DNA of 7,119 nt from Burkholderiales bacterium (GCA_947450745.1 CANFYD010000188.1:1-7119); one strand, 5' to 3'; positions 1 through 6,574 are shown, counted from the first letter of the stretch. Made by a program: numbers and translations. The notes: generated by a model from the sequence alone, not told the origin.

Positions 1-1
1 G

Positions 2-913
2 CTCAACGTGGCACAAGGCGCAAAGCTGCAATTGCTCGCGGAGCTTGGCGGATCGGCCAGCCTGCTGCAAGCCAGCAACAACTTCGCGGGCAGTTTGTCC
101 GCCAGTTTGGCGGGCGGTACATCGACAGGCTCGGTGGATGAAGGTGCCGTCAAGTCGCTGCTGCGGGTCAGCGGGCAACAACTCAACATCGGGGATTCGG
201 GCGTGCAAGCGGATGTGGTGTATCTCGCGGCGGATCAACTGGCGACCACCGGCGCGGCCAGCATCACCGCGCGCATGGGCTACAGCAACTCGATAGGTAT
301 CCGCACGCAGATGCCGGCGATGGTGCTGGACATTGGTGTGACCGCGTTTGATGGCGTGATCCCCTCACCGTTCGGCACGCTCAACGGCAGCAATATTCGC
401 GTCAACCTTGGCAGCACGTCGGTCAGCGGGACGGGAACCACGGCCGCGTCGGCTTCGGCTTCAACTGCAACGCCAACAGCAACAGTGGCGACAGCAACAG
501 GCGAAGCGGGTTACCTGACGCTGCGACCCAAGTTGTCGATTGATCCGGTCAAGACGGGGGCCTTGATCAACAAGCGGGCGGCAATCTTTTTGTCCGGCCC
601 GGAAAACGGGGTGTCGGGCTATCTGTTCTTCTACGACGGTGCCGGTATTCAGGCCGAAATTCCGGTCTATTACAACGGTTACGCGCCGAGTTCGCCGCAG
701 GTTGAAGGCGCGCTATCGTCCATCGCCTCCATCTCTGAAGCGGCCCGCCGAGACCGCTTCGAGGACACCGTGCGCACGGAGAACGTGGCGGCCCGCTTGC
801 GTGGCGGTGTGATCTCCGAAGTCGGCCCCGGTCGCCCGGCCACGGAAGGCAGTCAGGGTGCCGCACCACCGATCAATTGCGAGCCTATCGGTGGCACCCT
901 GAGCTGCCATTGA
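2..913 (+). CDS. C-terminal end of a large filamentous-haemagglutinin-like exoprotein (5' end outside window)
   Basis: The frame is open to the left edge (codons for Leu and Asn precede the GTG at 8), so this is the tail of a longer gene and the GTG is probably an internal Val. About 303 residues are visible, numbered here from that Val. Residues 1-135 are rich in Ala, Gly, Ser, Leu and Val with short alternating hydrophobic stretches, as in beta-helical secreted proteins. Residues 136-167 are a Ser/Thr/Ala low-complexity linker. Residues 168-225 form a more ordinary folded segment (GYLFFYDGAG, EIPVYYNGY). Residues 233-275 are a charged, Arg-rich, probably helical segment, and the end carries two Cys (291 and 300) just before the stop. 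From memory the tail resembles C-termini of betaproteobacterial filamentous-haemagglutinin-type proteins. The transport route (two-partner secretion or other) cannot be judged because the N-terminus is missing. The next gene, 104 bases on and co-directional, encodes a caspase-like protein. The coding call is strong; the family call is moderate. Confidence 0.62.
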   Translation, partial: LNVAQGAKLQLLAELGGSASLLQASNNFAGSLSASLAGGTSTGSVDEGAVKSLLRVSGQQLNIGDSGVQADVVYLAADQLATTGAASITARMGYSNSIGIRTQMPAMVLDIGVTAFDGVIPSPFGTLNGSNIRVNLGSTSVSGTGTTAASASASTATPTATVATATGEAGYLTLRPKLSIDPVKTGALINKRAAIFLSGPENGVSGYLFFYDGAGIQAEIPVYYNGYAPSSPQVEGALSSIASISEAARRDRFEDTVRTENVAARLRGGVISEVGPGRPATEGSQGAAPPINCEPIGGTLSCH

Positions 914-1017
914 GCAAACGCAGCTTGGAAATGAACTTGACAGGGTCAGGCCAACCACGCCCGACTTTGTTGGGATTAAGCTACCTCTGTGTCTCCCTGT
1001 TTTCGAGAATCCTCAAA

Positions 1018-2397
1018 ATGTCTCTGATGTTCAGCAAGACCCGTCGCACCGTCCTCGTTCAAGGCGTCGCTCTCGGCATAAGCCCCATGCTGACGGGGCC
1101 ACTGGCTGCGGCTACGGCCAGCACGGTTTCAAACGGCAGCGTCCGCTTGGCCTTCTTGCTGGGTAACCGCGATTACCCGGCCCAGCAAGACCTGCCGCCC
1201 ATCACCAAGAACATCCGGGACCTGAAAGCGGCCTTGGAGGCCAAAGGCTTCAGTGTCACCGACGCACTCAACCTTGACTTGGCCAAATCCAAGACGGCAA
1301 TTGCGGACTTTGCAAAGATCGTCAAGGCCGCCCCCGCCGACGCCACCATCTTTTTCTACTTCACCGGCCACGGCGTGCAGGACGAAGCCCGCAACCTGCT
1401 GATTGGTGCCGGCGTCAACCCCGGGCAGATCGGTGAAGTGCAAAACGGCAGCCTGGAATTGGCACAGGACGTCGTCGGCCCGTTGGCTCCGCGTGCCAGC
1501 GGTGCCACCTATGCGGTGATCGACAGCTGTCGGGTGTCGATTCGCTCCGCCATTCGAGACCGCGATGGTTTGAACCAGGTCGAAGCGCCGGTGGGCTGCT
1601 TGATCGCGTTTTCCACCGCAGCGGGCAAGCCGGCCATTTCTCCGGCCGTCGAAACGGAGAACACCTTCTACACCGCCTCGCTGGTCAAGGTCTTGAACGC
1701 GGCGGCTGATGACACCAGCTTCGCCGACCTGTTCCGACTGGTGCGGCGCGATGTGCGCGACACCATGCTGAACCACCCGATCAATGCGGTGCGACTGGTG
1801 GCCCAGGACCCCTTCATTGCGGACAACACCCAGATCAGCGTGCCACTGCAACCGCGCCCACGCCAAGCCGAAGCACCGGTCTATGACGCAGCCCAAAGTC
1901 AGCAGCGGGAGGACGCGCTGTGGGCGCAGATTCAGGACAGCCTCTGGCCGTCCGACATCACCAAGCTGGCCGCCACCTACTTGGAGCAATTCCCCAAAGG
2001 TCGACGCCTGCAATCGGTTGAAGTGGCGCGCGACGGCGCGCTGGAGGCGGCCAAAATCTTGCAGCGCAACGACGTCAAGCTGTATCGCAGCTCGTTCCAA
2101 GCGGCGGCTACGCTGGACGATGCCACCAAGCGGGACATCGTGCGGGCGGCCCGGGGAGACAAGGATGCGGCCAAACGGATTGGCGTCACCTACAAGGACG
2201 GCGGCACCGGCCAAGCGCTGGGTCGCTACGAAGGCTGGCTGCAGTACGCCGCGATGCTGGGCAACGGCATTGCCAGTTACGACCTTGCCCTGTACTACCG
2301 CAAGCTCGACCAACCCGACTTTGCCGCCCGTTACGAGGCCCGCGCGCGGGAGCTGGGCTTTACGCCACCGCCGTCACTGAAGTCCGGCCGCAACTGA
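1018..2397 (+). CDS. Exported caspase-like protease (peptidase C14 / orthocaspase) with Sel1-like C-terminus
   Basis: Predicted cysteine protease of the caspase fold, 459 residues. The N-terminus has a basic stretch with an Arg pair (KTRRTVLVQG, residues 7-16), a hydrophobic run and an AAATA region near 30-34, which fits a signal peptide, possibly Tat-type. The p20-like domain spans about 42-270: LAFLLGNRDY (44-53) is the usual first strand, IFFYFTGHGVQ (111-121) carries catalytic His118, and YAVIDSCR (165-172) carries catalytic Cys171. Both dyad residues are present, so it is probably active. After a linker (about 275-300), residues 300-447 are helical, and the last 70 (AAKRIGVTYKDG, then ASYDLALYYRKL) resemble degenerate Sel1 repeats, a protein-protein interaction fold. 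The frame is open upstream to 877, overlapping the previous gene. The ATG at 1018 was chosen because the signal peptide follows it directly; GAGA at 1005-1008 is a weak ribosome site. ATG 1027 is an alternative. Substrate unknown; the upstream exoprotein is a candidate partner by position only. Confidence 0.85.
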   Translation: MSLMFSKTRRTVLVQGVALGISPMLTGPLAAATASTVSNGSVRLAFLLGNRDYPAQQDLPPITKNIRDLKAALEAKGFSVTDALNLDLAKSKTAIADFAKIVKAAPADATIFFYFTGHGVQDEARNLLIGAGVNPGQIGEVQNGSLELAQDVVGPLAPRASGATYAVIDSCRVSIRSAIRDRDGLNQVEAPVGCLIAFSTAAGKPAISPAVETENTFYTASLVKVLNAAADDTSFADLFRLVRRDVRDTMLNHPINAVRLVAQDPFIADNTQISVPLQPRPRQAEAPVYDAAQSQQREDALWAQIQDSLWPSDITKLAATYLEQFPKGRRLQSVEVARDGALEAAKILQRNDVKLYRSSFQAAATLDDATKRDIVRAARGDKDAAKRIGVTYKDGGTGQALGRYEGWLQYAAMLGNGIASYDLALYYRKLDQPDFAARYEARARELGFTPPPSLKSGRN

Positions 2398-2404
2398 GGC
2401 TGAG

Positions 2405-2430
2405 GGCCTTGTTCCGGGCGGAACAAGGCC
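2405..2430 (+). terminator. Stem-loop after the caspase-like gene
   Basis: Perfect 10-bp inverted repeat, GGCCTTGTTC (2405-2414) and GAACAAGGCC (2421-2430). A C-G pair (2415/2420) can extend it to 11 bp around a GGGC tetraloop. It starts 8 bases after the stop codon at 2397, where a transcript end is expected. No T-run follows on either strand, so it is not a classical intrinsic terminator; it could instead be an mRNA 3'-end stabiliser or a Rho-assisted stop. Confidence 0.6.
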
Positions 2431-2469
2431 TGCGGCTCAACGGATACCGTCACGCATTGCGCGGCAGCC

Positions 2470-2498
2470 TTGCCAGCGCGGGCTCCATCATTTAGGCT
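2470..2498 (+). promoter_or_regulatory. Possible sigma70-type promoter for the EF-G2 gene
   Basis: TTGCCA (2470-2475) fits a -35 box with one mismatch. With a 17-base spacer it is followed by TAGGCT (2493-2498), which matches the -10 consensus at only three of six positions. It lies between the stem-loop at 2405-2430 and the EF-G2 start, where a separate promoter would be expected. Weak evidence; listed as a candidate only. Confidence 0.2.
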
Positions 2499-2582
2499 GA
2501 ACCACGACAGGCCGGAACTCGTCAGCAGCGTCAAACGCCCCAACAGGCAGTCTCCCGGCACCAGCTCTCACGCCAACGATCC

Positions 2583-2588
2583 AAGGAG
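2583..2588 (+). promoter_or_regulatory. Shine-Dalgarno site for the EF-G2 gene
   Basis: AAGGAG, six bases before the ATG at 2595. It is the strongest ribosome-binding site in the window and fixes the start. The out-of-frame ATG at 2590 lies too close to it to compete. Confidence 0.85.
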
Positions 2589-2594
2589 CATGCC

Positions 2595-4700
2595 ATGACC
2601 CACGCCGACCTGAACACGCCCGACAGCCCTCCCGACGCACAGCCCAAGCCGAGCGCCAGCACACATCCTGCGGTGGCAGCCATCCGCACTTTGGCGCTGG
2701 TGGGGCCGGCGGGCGCTGGCAAAACCAGTCTGCTTGAAGCCTTGCTGCAGCAGGCCGGCGCGATCGCAGTGCCGGGCAGCATCGAGCGCGGCAACACCGT
2801 CAGCGACCACGACGCGCTGGAGCGCCGTCTGCAACATTCGCTGCACGCCACGCTGGTTCATATGCAGCATGGCGGCCTGCGCATTCACGCCATCGACACC
2901 CCCGGCGCGGCCGATTTCATCGGGCAGTCGCTGCCGGCGCTGGAGGCCGTGGACACGGCCATCGTCGTCATCAATGCACAAAATGGGCTGGAGCTGATGG
3001 CCTCCCGCATGATGGAAGCGGCCGCCCAGCGTGGCTTGTGCCGCTTGATCGTGGTCAACAAGATCGATCTGCCGGAGCTTGACTTGGCGGCCCTGCTGGC
3101 GCAAATCAGCAGCACCTTCGGGCGTGAATGCTTGCCGCTGAACCTGCCGGCCGCTGGCGGTACGCAGGTGCTGGACTGCTTTTACAAGCAGGAGGGCACG
3201 GCCGACTTCTCCTCGGTGCAGCAAGCCCATCAAGCGCTGGTCGAGCAAGTCGTCGAGGTGGACGCCGGCATTGTGGAGCGCTATTTGAACGATGGTGATG
3301 TCGACCCGCGCGAGTTGCATGAACCGCTGGAGCAAGCCTTGCGCGAAGGCCATTTGATCCCGGTCTGCTTCACCTCGGCGCGCAGCGGGGCCGGCGTGGC
3401 CGAGTTGCTGGCGGTGATCGAGCGCTTGCTGCCCAACCCGGCCGAAGGCAACCCGCCGCAATTCTTGCGCGGTGAGGGGCAAGAAGCTCAGCCGCTGCAC
3501 TCCCAGCCGGACCCGGCCGCCCATGTGCTGGCCCATGTCTTCAAGATCAACAGCGACCCTTACTTGGGCAAGATGGGCATCTTGCGCGTCCACCAGGGCA
3601 CGCTGACGCGCCACAGCCAGCTGTTCGTCGGCCCGGCGCGCAAGGCGTTCCGGGCCGGTCATTTATTCATGTTGCAAGGCAACCGGCATGTCGAAGTGGA
3701 ACAAGCCTTGCCGGGCGATCTGTGCGCCATCGCCAAGGTCGATGAACTGCACTTTGATGCGGTGCTGCACGACGCCCCCGAGGACGATCACATCCACCTG
3801 GCGCCGCTGGCGTTCCCGCAACCGGTGCACGGGCTGGCGATCAGCCCGGCCCGGCATGGGGATGAGCAGCGGCTGTGGGAAATCCTCGGCCGCTTGGTCA
3901 GCGAAGACCCCTGCCTGCGCCTGGAGCATGTCGTGGCCACCGCTGAGACCGTCATTTACGGCCTGGGTGAGTTGCACCTGCGCATGCTGCTGGAGCGGCT
4001 GCGCGAGAGCTACAAGTTCGAGGTGCTGACGCAGCCGCCGCGCGTGGCTTATCGCGAGACGATTGCCGCCGCTGCCGAAGGCCATTACCGGCACAAAAAG
4101 CAAAGCGGCGGGGCCGGACAGTTCGGCGAGGTGTATTTGCGCGTCGAGCCGCTGGGCCGGGGCGAAGGCTTCGAGTTTGTTGATGCGATCAAGGGCGGCA
4201 CCATTCCTGGCCAGTACATGGCGGCGGTCGAAAAAGGCGTGCGCTCCGCCTTGGACAGCGGCGTGGTGGCGGGTTACCCGCTGGTTGATTTGCGCGTCAC
4301 CGTGTTCGACGGCAAACACCATGCGGTGGACAGCAAGGACATTGCCTTTTTCAACGCCGGGCGGCGTGCGCTGATGGCGGCCGTGCGCGAAGCCCAACCG
4401 GTGGTGCTGGAACCGATCGCCAGCCTCGAAATCAGCACGCCGGATGCGTCCGTCGGCGACATCACCGGCGACTTGGCCGCCCACCGCGGCCAAGTCAACG
4501 GCACCCGCACCGCAGTGCCCGGCACCCTCATCGTGCAAGGCTTGGCCCCGTTGGCCGAGTTGGCCAACTACCAGTCGCGCCTGAATGGTTTGACCAGCGG
4601 ACAAGCGCGCTACACGCTGCAGCTGTCACATTACGATGCCGTGCCGCCGAATATGCAGGCGCATTTGATCGCGGCCCACAAGGTCAGCGACGAGGATTAG
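2595..4700 (+). CDS. Elongation factor G-like GTPase, EF-G2 type
   Basis: A 701-residue translational GTPase with all EF-G domains, acting on the ribosome in the cytoplasm. Domain I: P-loop GPAGAGKTS (37-45), DTPGAADF (101-108), NKID (155-158) and TSAR (260-263) for G1, G3, G4 and G5. Domain II about 308-400 (HVFKINSDPYLGKMGILRV). Domain III about 410-485, including GELHLRMLLERL (458-469). Domain IV from about 486, with KKQSGGAGQFGEVYLRVEPL (501-520) and tip loop DGKHHAVDS (572-580), where His576 aligns with the translocation-linked His of classical EF-G. Domain V about 603-690, ending with a SHYDAVPPN motif shared, from memory, with EF-G-2 of Thermus. Switch I lacks the canonical RGIT; ERRLQHSL (76-83) stands there. 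No rpsL, rpsG or tuf lies next to it, unlike the main fusA. These traits make it the secondary EF-G paralogue. Its precise job (back-up translocase, stress, recycling) cannot be read from sequence. An N-terminal Pro/Ala-rich extension of about 30 residues precedes the GTPase fold. Confidence 0.92.
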   Translation: MTHADLNTPDSPPDAQPKPSASTHPAVAAIRTLALVGPAGAGKTSLLEALLQQAGAIAVPGSIERGNTVSDHDALERRLQHSLHATLVHMQHGGLRIHAIDTPGAADFIGQSLPALEAVDTAIVVINAQNGLELMASRMMEAAAQRGLCRLIVVNKIDLPELDLAALLAQISSTFGRECLPLNLPAAGGTQVLDCFYKQEGTADFSSVQQAHQALVEQVVEVDAGIVERYLNDGDVDPRELHEPLEQALREGHLIPVCFTSARSGAGVAELLAVIERLLPNPAEGNPPQFLRGEGQEAQPLHSQPDPAAHVLAHVFKINSDPYLGKMGILRVHQGTLTRHSQLFVGPARKAFRAGHLFMLQGNRHVEVEQALPGDLCAIAKVDELHFDAVLHDAPEDDHIHLAPLAFPQPVHGLAISPARHGDEQRLWEILGRLVSEDPCLRLEHVVATAETVIYGLGELHLRMLLERLRESYKFEVLTQPPRVAYRETIAAAAEGHYRHKKQSGGAGQFGEVYLRVEPLGRGEGFEFVDAIKGGTIPGQYMAAVEKGVRSALDSGVVAGYPLVDLRVTVFDGKHHAVDSKDIAFFNAGRRALMAAVREAQPVVLEPIASLEISTPDASVGDITGDLAAHRGQVNGTRTAVPGTLIVQGLAPLAELANYQSRLNGLTSGQARYTLQLSHYDAVPPNMQAHLIAAHKVSDED

Positions 4701-4724
4701 TGCCCCGGCACTTCTGCTGGGGCG
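4701..4724 (+). terminator. Stem-loop directly after the EF-G2 stop codon
   Basis: TGCCCCGGC (4701-4709) pairs with GCTGGGGCG (4716-4724) to give a 9-bp GC-rich stem, with G-T wobbles at 4701/4724 and 4707/4718 and a six-base loop (ACTTCT). It begins at the first base after the TAG stop. As at 2405-2430 there is no T-run, so it is terminator-like but not a textbook intrinsic terminator. Confidence 0.5.
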
Positions 4725-4758
4725 CAGCTATCATCGCCAGCCGATGACTCGCACCGCC

Positions 4759-4774
4759 TAAAGCCCTAAAGCCC
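4759..4774 (+). repeat. Two tandem copies of an 8-base unit (TAAAGCCC)
   Basis: TAAAGCCC occurs at 4759-4766 and again at 4767-4774, just upstream of the small gene at 4787. The repetition is exact. With two copies it may be chance or a small slippage product; no function is implied. Confidence 0.5.
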
Positions 4775-4786
4775 GCCAGCCCAAAA

Positions 4787-5125
4787 ATGAACCTCGTGCC
4801 ACCAGCTTCAGCCCGCTCGACATCAAAGCCAGCAACGGACAACGCCGACAGCTTGCCGCGGGACGACGACGAACGCTTTATCGTCGGGCTGGTGCTGCGC
4901 TACTACCGACGCCACCCGCAGCGCGCTCGCACCCGTTTGCTTGACCTGCTCGGCGAGGTGCTGACGCAGCCGGTGCTGGCGGCGGCACCGGCCTCGCTGC
5001 CAGCAGCGCCAGCATCAAAGCCCGCCGTCCTGCCCCGGCCCAGCCCAACCGACAGCGCGGCCGAACTGGCGGAATGGCGGCAATCGCAGCAAGGCACGGC
5101 ACCGCTGAAGCCGAAGAAGCGCTGA
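4787..5125 (+). CDS. Small Ala/Pro-rich protein of unknown function
   Basis: A 112-residue protein I do not recognise. Residues 1-25 are polar and probably disordered. Residues 26-64 (acidic DDDER, then VLRYYRRHPQRARTR and LLDLLGEVL) look like a compact helical core with a basic patch. Residues 65-90 are an Ala/Pro linker, 91-101 a short charged helix, and the last five residues are basic (KPKKR). From about residue 24 onward codons end mainly in G or C, like the neighbouring genes, and no other frame in this stretch gives a recognisable protein, which supports real coding. The ATG at 4787 has no Shine-Dalgarno sequence (only an A-run before it), so the start is uncertain; the GTG at 4796 or a later start is possible. 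No signal peptide or membrane segment. It lies 86 bases after the EF-G2 gene and 105 before the HDOD gene, all co-directional, so shared transcription is possible. Confidence 0.5.
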   Translation: MNLVPPASARSTSKPATDNADSLPRDDDERFIVGLVLRYYRRHPQRARTRLLDLLGEVLTQPVLAAAPASLPAAPASKPAVLPRPSPTDSAAELAEWRQSQQGTAPLKPKKR

Positions 5126-5163
5126 GCGATTGCACAGCTTCGTCCAGGCCACCAAGCTCAACT

Positions 5164-5181
5164 TCGGCCGCACTTGGCCGA
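5164..5181 (+). other. Short hairpin between the small gene and the HDOD gene
   Basis: TCGGCC (5164-5169) and GGCCGA (5176-5181) form a 6-bp stem with a six-base loop, 38 bases after the stop at 5125. No T-run follows. It could be a weak terminator or a leader structure for the next gene; a GC-rich stem this short can also arise by chance. Confidence 0.25.
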
Positions 5182-5218
5182 TACACCCTCACGAACGACG
5201 CGCACCACCAGCACCATA

Positions 5219-5223
5219 AAAGG
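5219..5223 (+). promoter_or_regulatory. Shine-Dalgarno site for the HDOD gene
   Basis: AAAGG, seven bases before the ATG at 5231. It decides the start: the frame is open further upstream to a TTG at 5174, but that extension has no ribosome site and encodes a low-complexity Thr/Arg-rich stretch. Confidence 0.7.
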
Positions 5224-5230
5224 CAAGTCC

Positions 5231-6073
5231 ATGTCCACATCCCCGGCTGTTCCACCGCTGCACCACACGCCGAGGGATTTGGCGGCCTGGATCGTCTTGC
5301 TTCGCGACGCGGAGATCCCTATCCTGGCTGAAACCGCCGAATCCTTGGAGTTGCTGCGTGCCAATGAGGACGCCGTCGACGCCAACAACCTCGGTGAAAT
5401 GATCGCCACCGACCCGCTGATGACGCTGAAGGTGCTGGCCTACGCCGCCTCGCACCGCTCCAGCCGGTTGATCACCGACGCGGAGACTGTGACGGCCGCC
5501 CTGGTGCTGATGGGCATCACCCCTTTTTTCCGGGAGTTTGGCCCGCAACCGACAGTAGAAGACCACCTGGCTGCTCACCCGCAAGCGCTGGAAGGCCTGC
5601 AACGCGTCATGCGCCGGGCCGAACGCGCAGCCCGCTATGCCCTGGGCTTTGCCGTGCACCGGCTCGACCGCGACGCCGCCGTCATCCACAGCGCGGCGTT
5701 GCTGCACGACTTCGCCGAAATGCTGCTGTGGCTGCACGTGCCGGAGCTGGCCCTGCAAATGCGCCAGCGGCAAGTGGCCGACCACCATTTGCGCAGCGTG
5801 GCCATACAGCGCGAGTTGTTGAACGTCGAGTTAGGTGATCTGGAGCAGGCCTTGATGCATGCCTGGCGTTTGCCGGAGCTGCTGCAACACATCACCAACG
5901 ACAAGCGCGCCAATGACCCGCAAGTGCTGTGCGTCAAGCTGGCCGTGCGCTTGGCCCGCCACACGGCGGACGGCTGGAGCGACGAGGCCGTGCCCGACGA
6001 CTTGTGCGAGATTGCCGCCCTGCTCAACCTGAGTACCGAGGCCACGCTCAAGCTGCTGCACGAGTACGACTAA
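5231..6073 (+). CDS. HDOD-domain protein
   Basis: A 280-residue soluble protein built almost wholly of an HDOD domain, a helical relative of HD phosphohydrolases usually linked to signalling rather than catalysis. Residues 12-100 match the first half: a helical start with AEIPILAETAESL (27-39), then IATDPLMTLKVLAYA (58-72) and the LVLMGI turn (91-96) typical of the family. Residues 125-175 match the second half, with VIHSAALLHDFAEMLLW (151-167) holding His153, His159 and Asp160. The HD pair remains, but I cannot trace a full metal-binding set, so enzymatic activity is doubtful. Residues 180-280 are helical and end in a short LST(E/A)-type helix. There is no GGDEF, EAL or receiver domain and no signal peptide. 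The start at 5231 has a good ribosome site. It is convergent with the lrp-type gene, with 7 bases between the stops. Its partner is unknown; HDOD proteins are generally tied to c-di-GMP, motility or stress signalling. Confidence 0.82.
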   Translation: MSTSPAVPPLHHTPRDLAAWIVLLRDAEIPILAETAESLELLRANEDAVDANNLGEMIATDPLMTLKVLAYAASHRSSRLITDAETVTAALVLMGITPFFREFGPQPTVEDHLAAHPQALEGLQRVMRRAERAARYALGFAVHRLDRDAAVIHSAALLHDFAEMLLWLHVPELALQMRQRQVADHHLRSVAIQRELLNVELGDLEQALMHAWRLPELLQHITNDKRANDPQVLCVKLAVRLARHTADGWSDEAVPDDLCEIAALLNLSTEATLKLLHEYD

Positions 6074-6080
6074 GAGCGCG

Positions 6081-6563
6081 TCACACCGGCACGGCGGTCG
6101 TGTTCTTCACCCGGTCGAGCACAAAGCTGGTCTTGCAGTCTTGCACGCTGGTGTGCTTGAGCAGGGTTTCACTGATGAAGCGGGCGTAATGCGCCATGTC
6201 TTGCACCACCACGCGCAGCAAATAGTCCATGTCTCCGGTCAGGGCCGAGCATTCCACCACCTCGGGCCAGGCCTGCACGGCGGCGCGGAACAGGTCCATC
6301 GGGTTGCGCTTGTGGCTTTCGGTCTGTTTTTCCAGCCGCACGTTGATGTAGGCCGTCAAACCCAGCCCGACCCGTTCGGGCGACAGCAGCGCCACATAGG
6401 CCGAGATGACCCCGACCTCTTCCAGCCGGCGCACGCGTCGCAACACCGCTGACGCCGACAGGCTGACCTGGGCCGCCAGCGCGTCATAGGTGATGCGGCC
6501 GTCGAGCTGCAGCGCCCTCAAAATGCGCCGATCCACGGCATCAAGCTGGACTTGGTTTTCCAT
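6081..6563 (-). CDS. Lrp/AsnC-family transcriptional regulator, probably controlling hppD
   Basis: A DNA-binding regulator of 160 residues, the usual family length. Residues 7-55 form the N-terminal winged helix-turn-helix: LDAVDRRILRALQLDGRITY (7-26), recognition helix around SASAVLRRVRRLEEVGVI (36-53). Residues 66-150 are the effector-binding and oligomerisation (RAM/AsnC_trans_reg) domain, with the ALTGDMDYLLRVVV strand-turn (107-120), in which Gly110 and Asp111/Asp113 belong to the typical ligand-loop motif, and the VKNTTAVPV tail (152-160) common in this subfamily. Such proteins bind an amino acid or related small molecule as dimers to octamers. The gene is divergent from hppD across 142 bases holding dyads suited to it, which suggests a role in tyrosine/phenylalanine catabolism and autoregulation; that link is inferred. 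The ATG at 6563 matches the family N-terminus exactly but has no clear Shine-Dalgarno sequence. Confidence 0.92.
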   Translation of the reverse strand: MENQVQLDAVDRRILRALQLDGRITYDALAAQVSLSASAVLRRVRRLEEVGVISAYVALLSPERVGLGLTAYINVRLEKQTESHKRNPMDLFRAAVQAWPEVVECSALTGDMDYLLRVVVQDMAHYARFISETLLKHTSVQDCKTSFVLDRVKNTTAVPV

Positions 6564-6574
6564 CAGCCAATTTT

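Noticed and set aside
413..508. Ser/Thr/Ala low-complexity stretch as a DNA tandem repeat
   Set aside because: The repetition is at amino-acid composition level with varied codons; no unit repeats regularly enough in the DNA.
937..942. TTGACA, a perfect -35 hexamer, in the gap before the caspase-like gene
   Set aside because: No acceptable -10 hexamer lies 15-19 bases downstream, so I do not call a promoter; an internal promoter remains possible.
877..1017. Upstream extension of the caspase-like protein (47 more residues)
   Set aside because: It would overlap the previous gene and put a signal peptide in the interior of the protein; its residues look like translated spacer. The ATG at 1018 is preferred.
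1129..2313. Long minus-strand open frame (394 codons) opposite the caspase-like gene
   Set aside because: It lies wholly antisense to a gene with clear catalytic motifs, its translation is Gly/Val/Arg/Gln-rich with no recognisable domain, and such frames are common opposite GC-rich genes with strong third-base bias.
2568..4604. Two back-to-back minus-strand open frames (364 and 313 codons) opposite the EF-G2 gene
   Set aside because: Both mirror the EF-G2 reading frame, whose motifs leave no doubt about the coding strand. Their translations (His/Gln/Arg-rich) resemble no family.
5189..5788. Minus-strand open frame opposite the HDOD gene (199 codons)
   Set aside because: Antisense shadow with His/Gln/Gly-rich composition and no domain; the plus strand has HDOD motifs and a ribosome site.
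6066..6101. Possible shared terminator between the convergent HDOD and lrp-type genes
   Set aside because: Only 4-5 bp arms with a long loop can be drawn (ACGAC at 6066-6070 and GTCGT at 6097-6101) and there is no T-run, so it is not distinguishable from chance.
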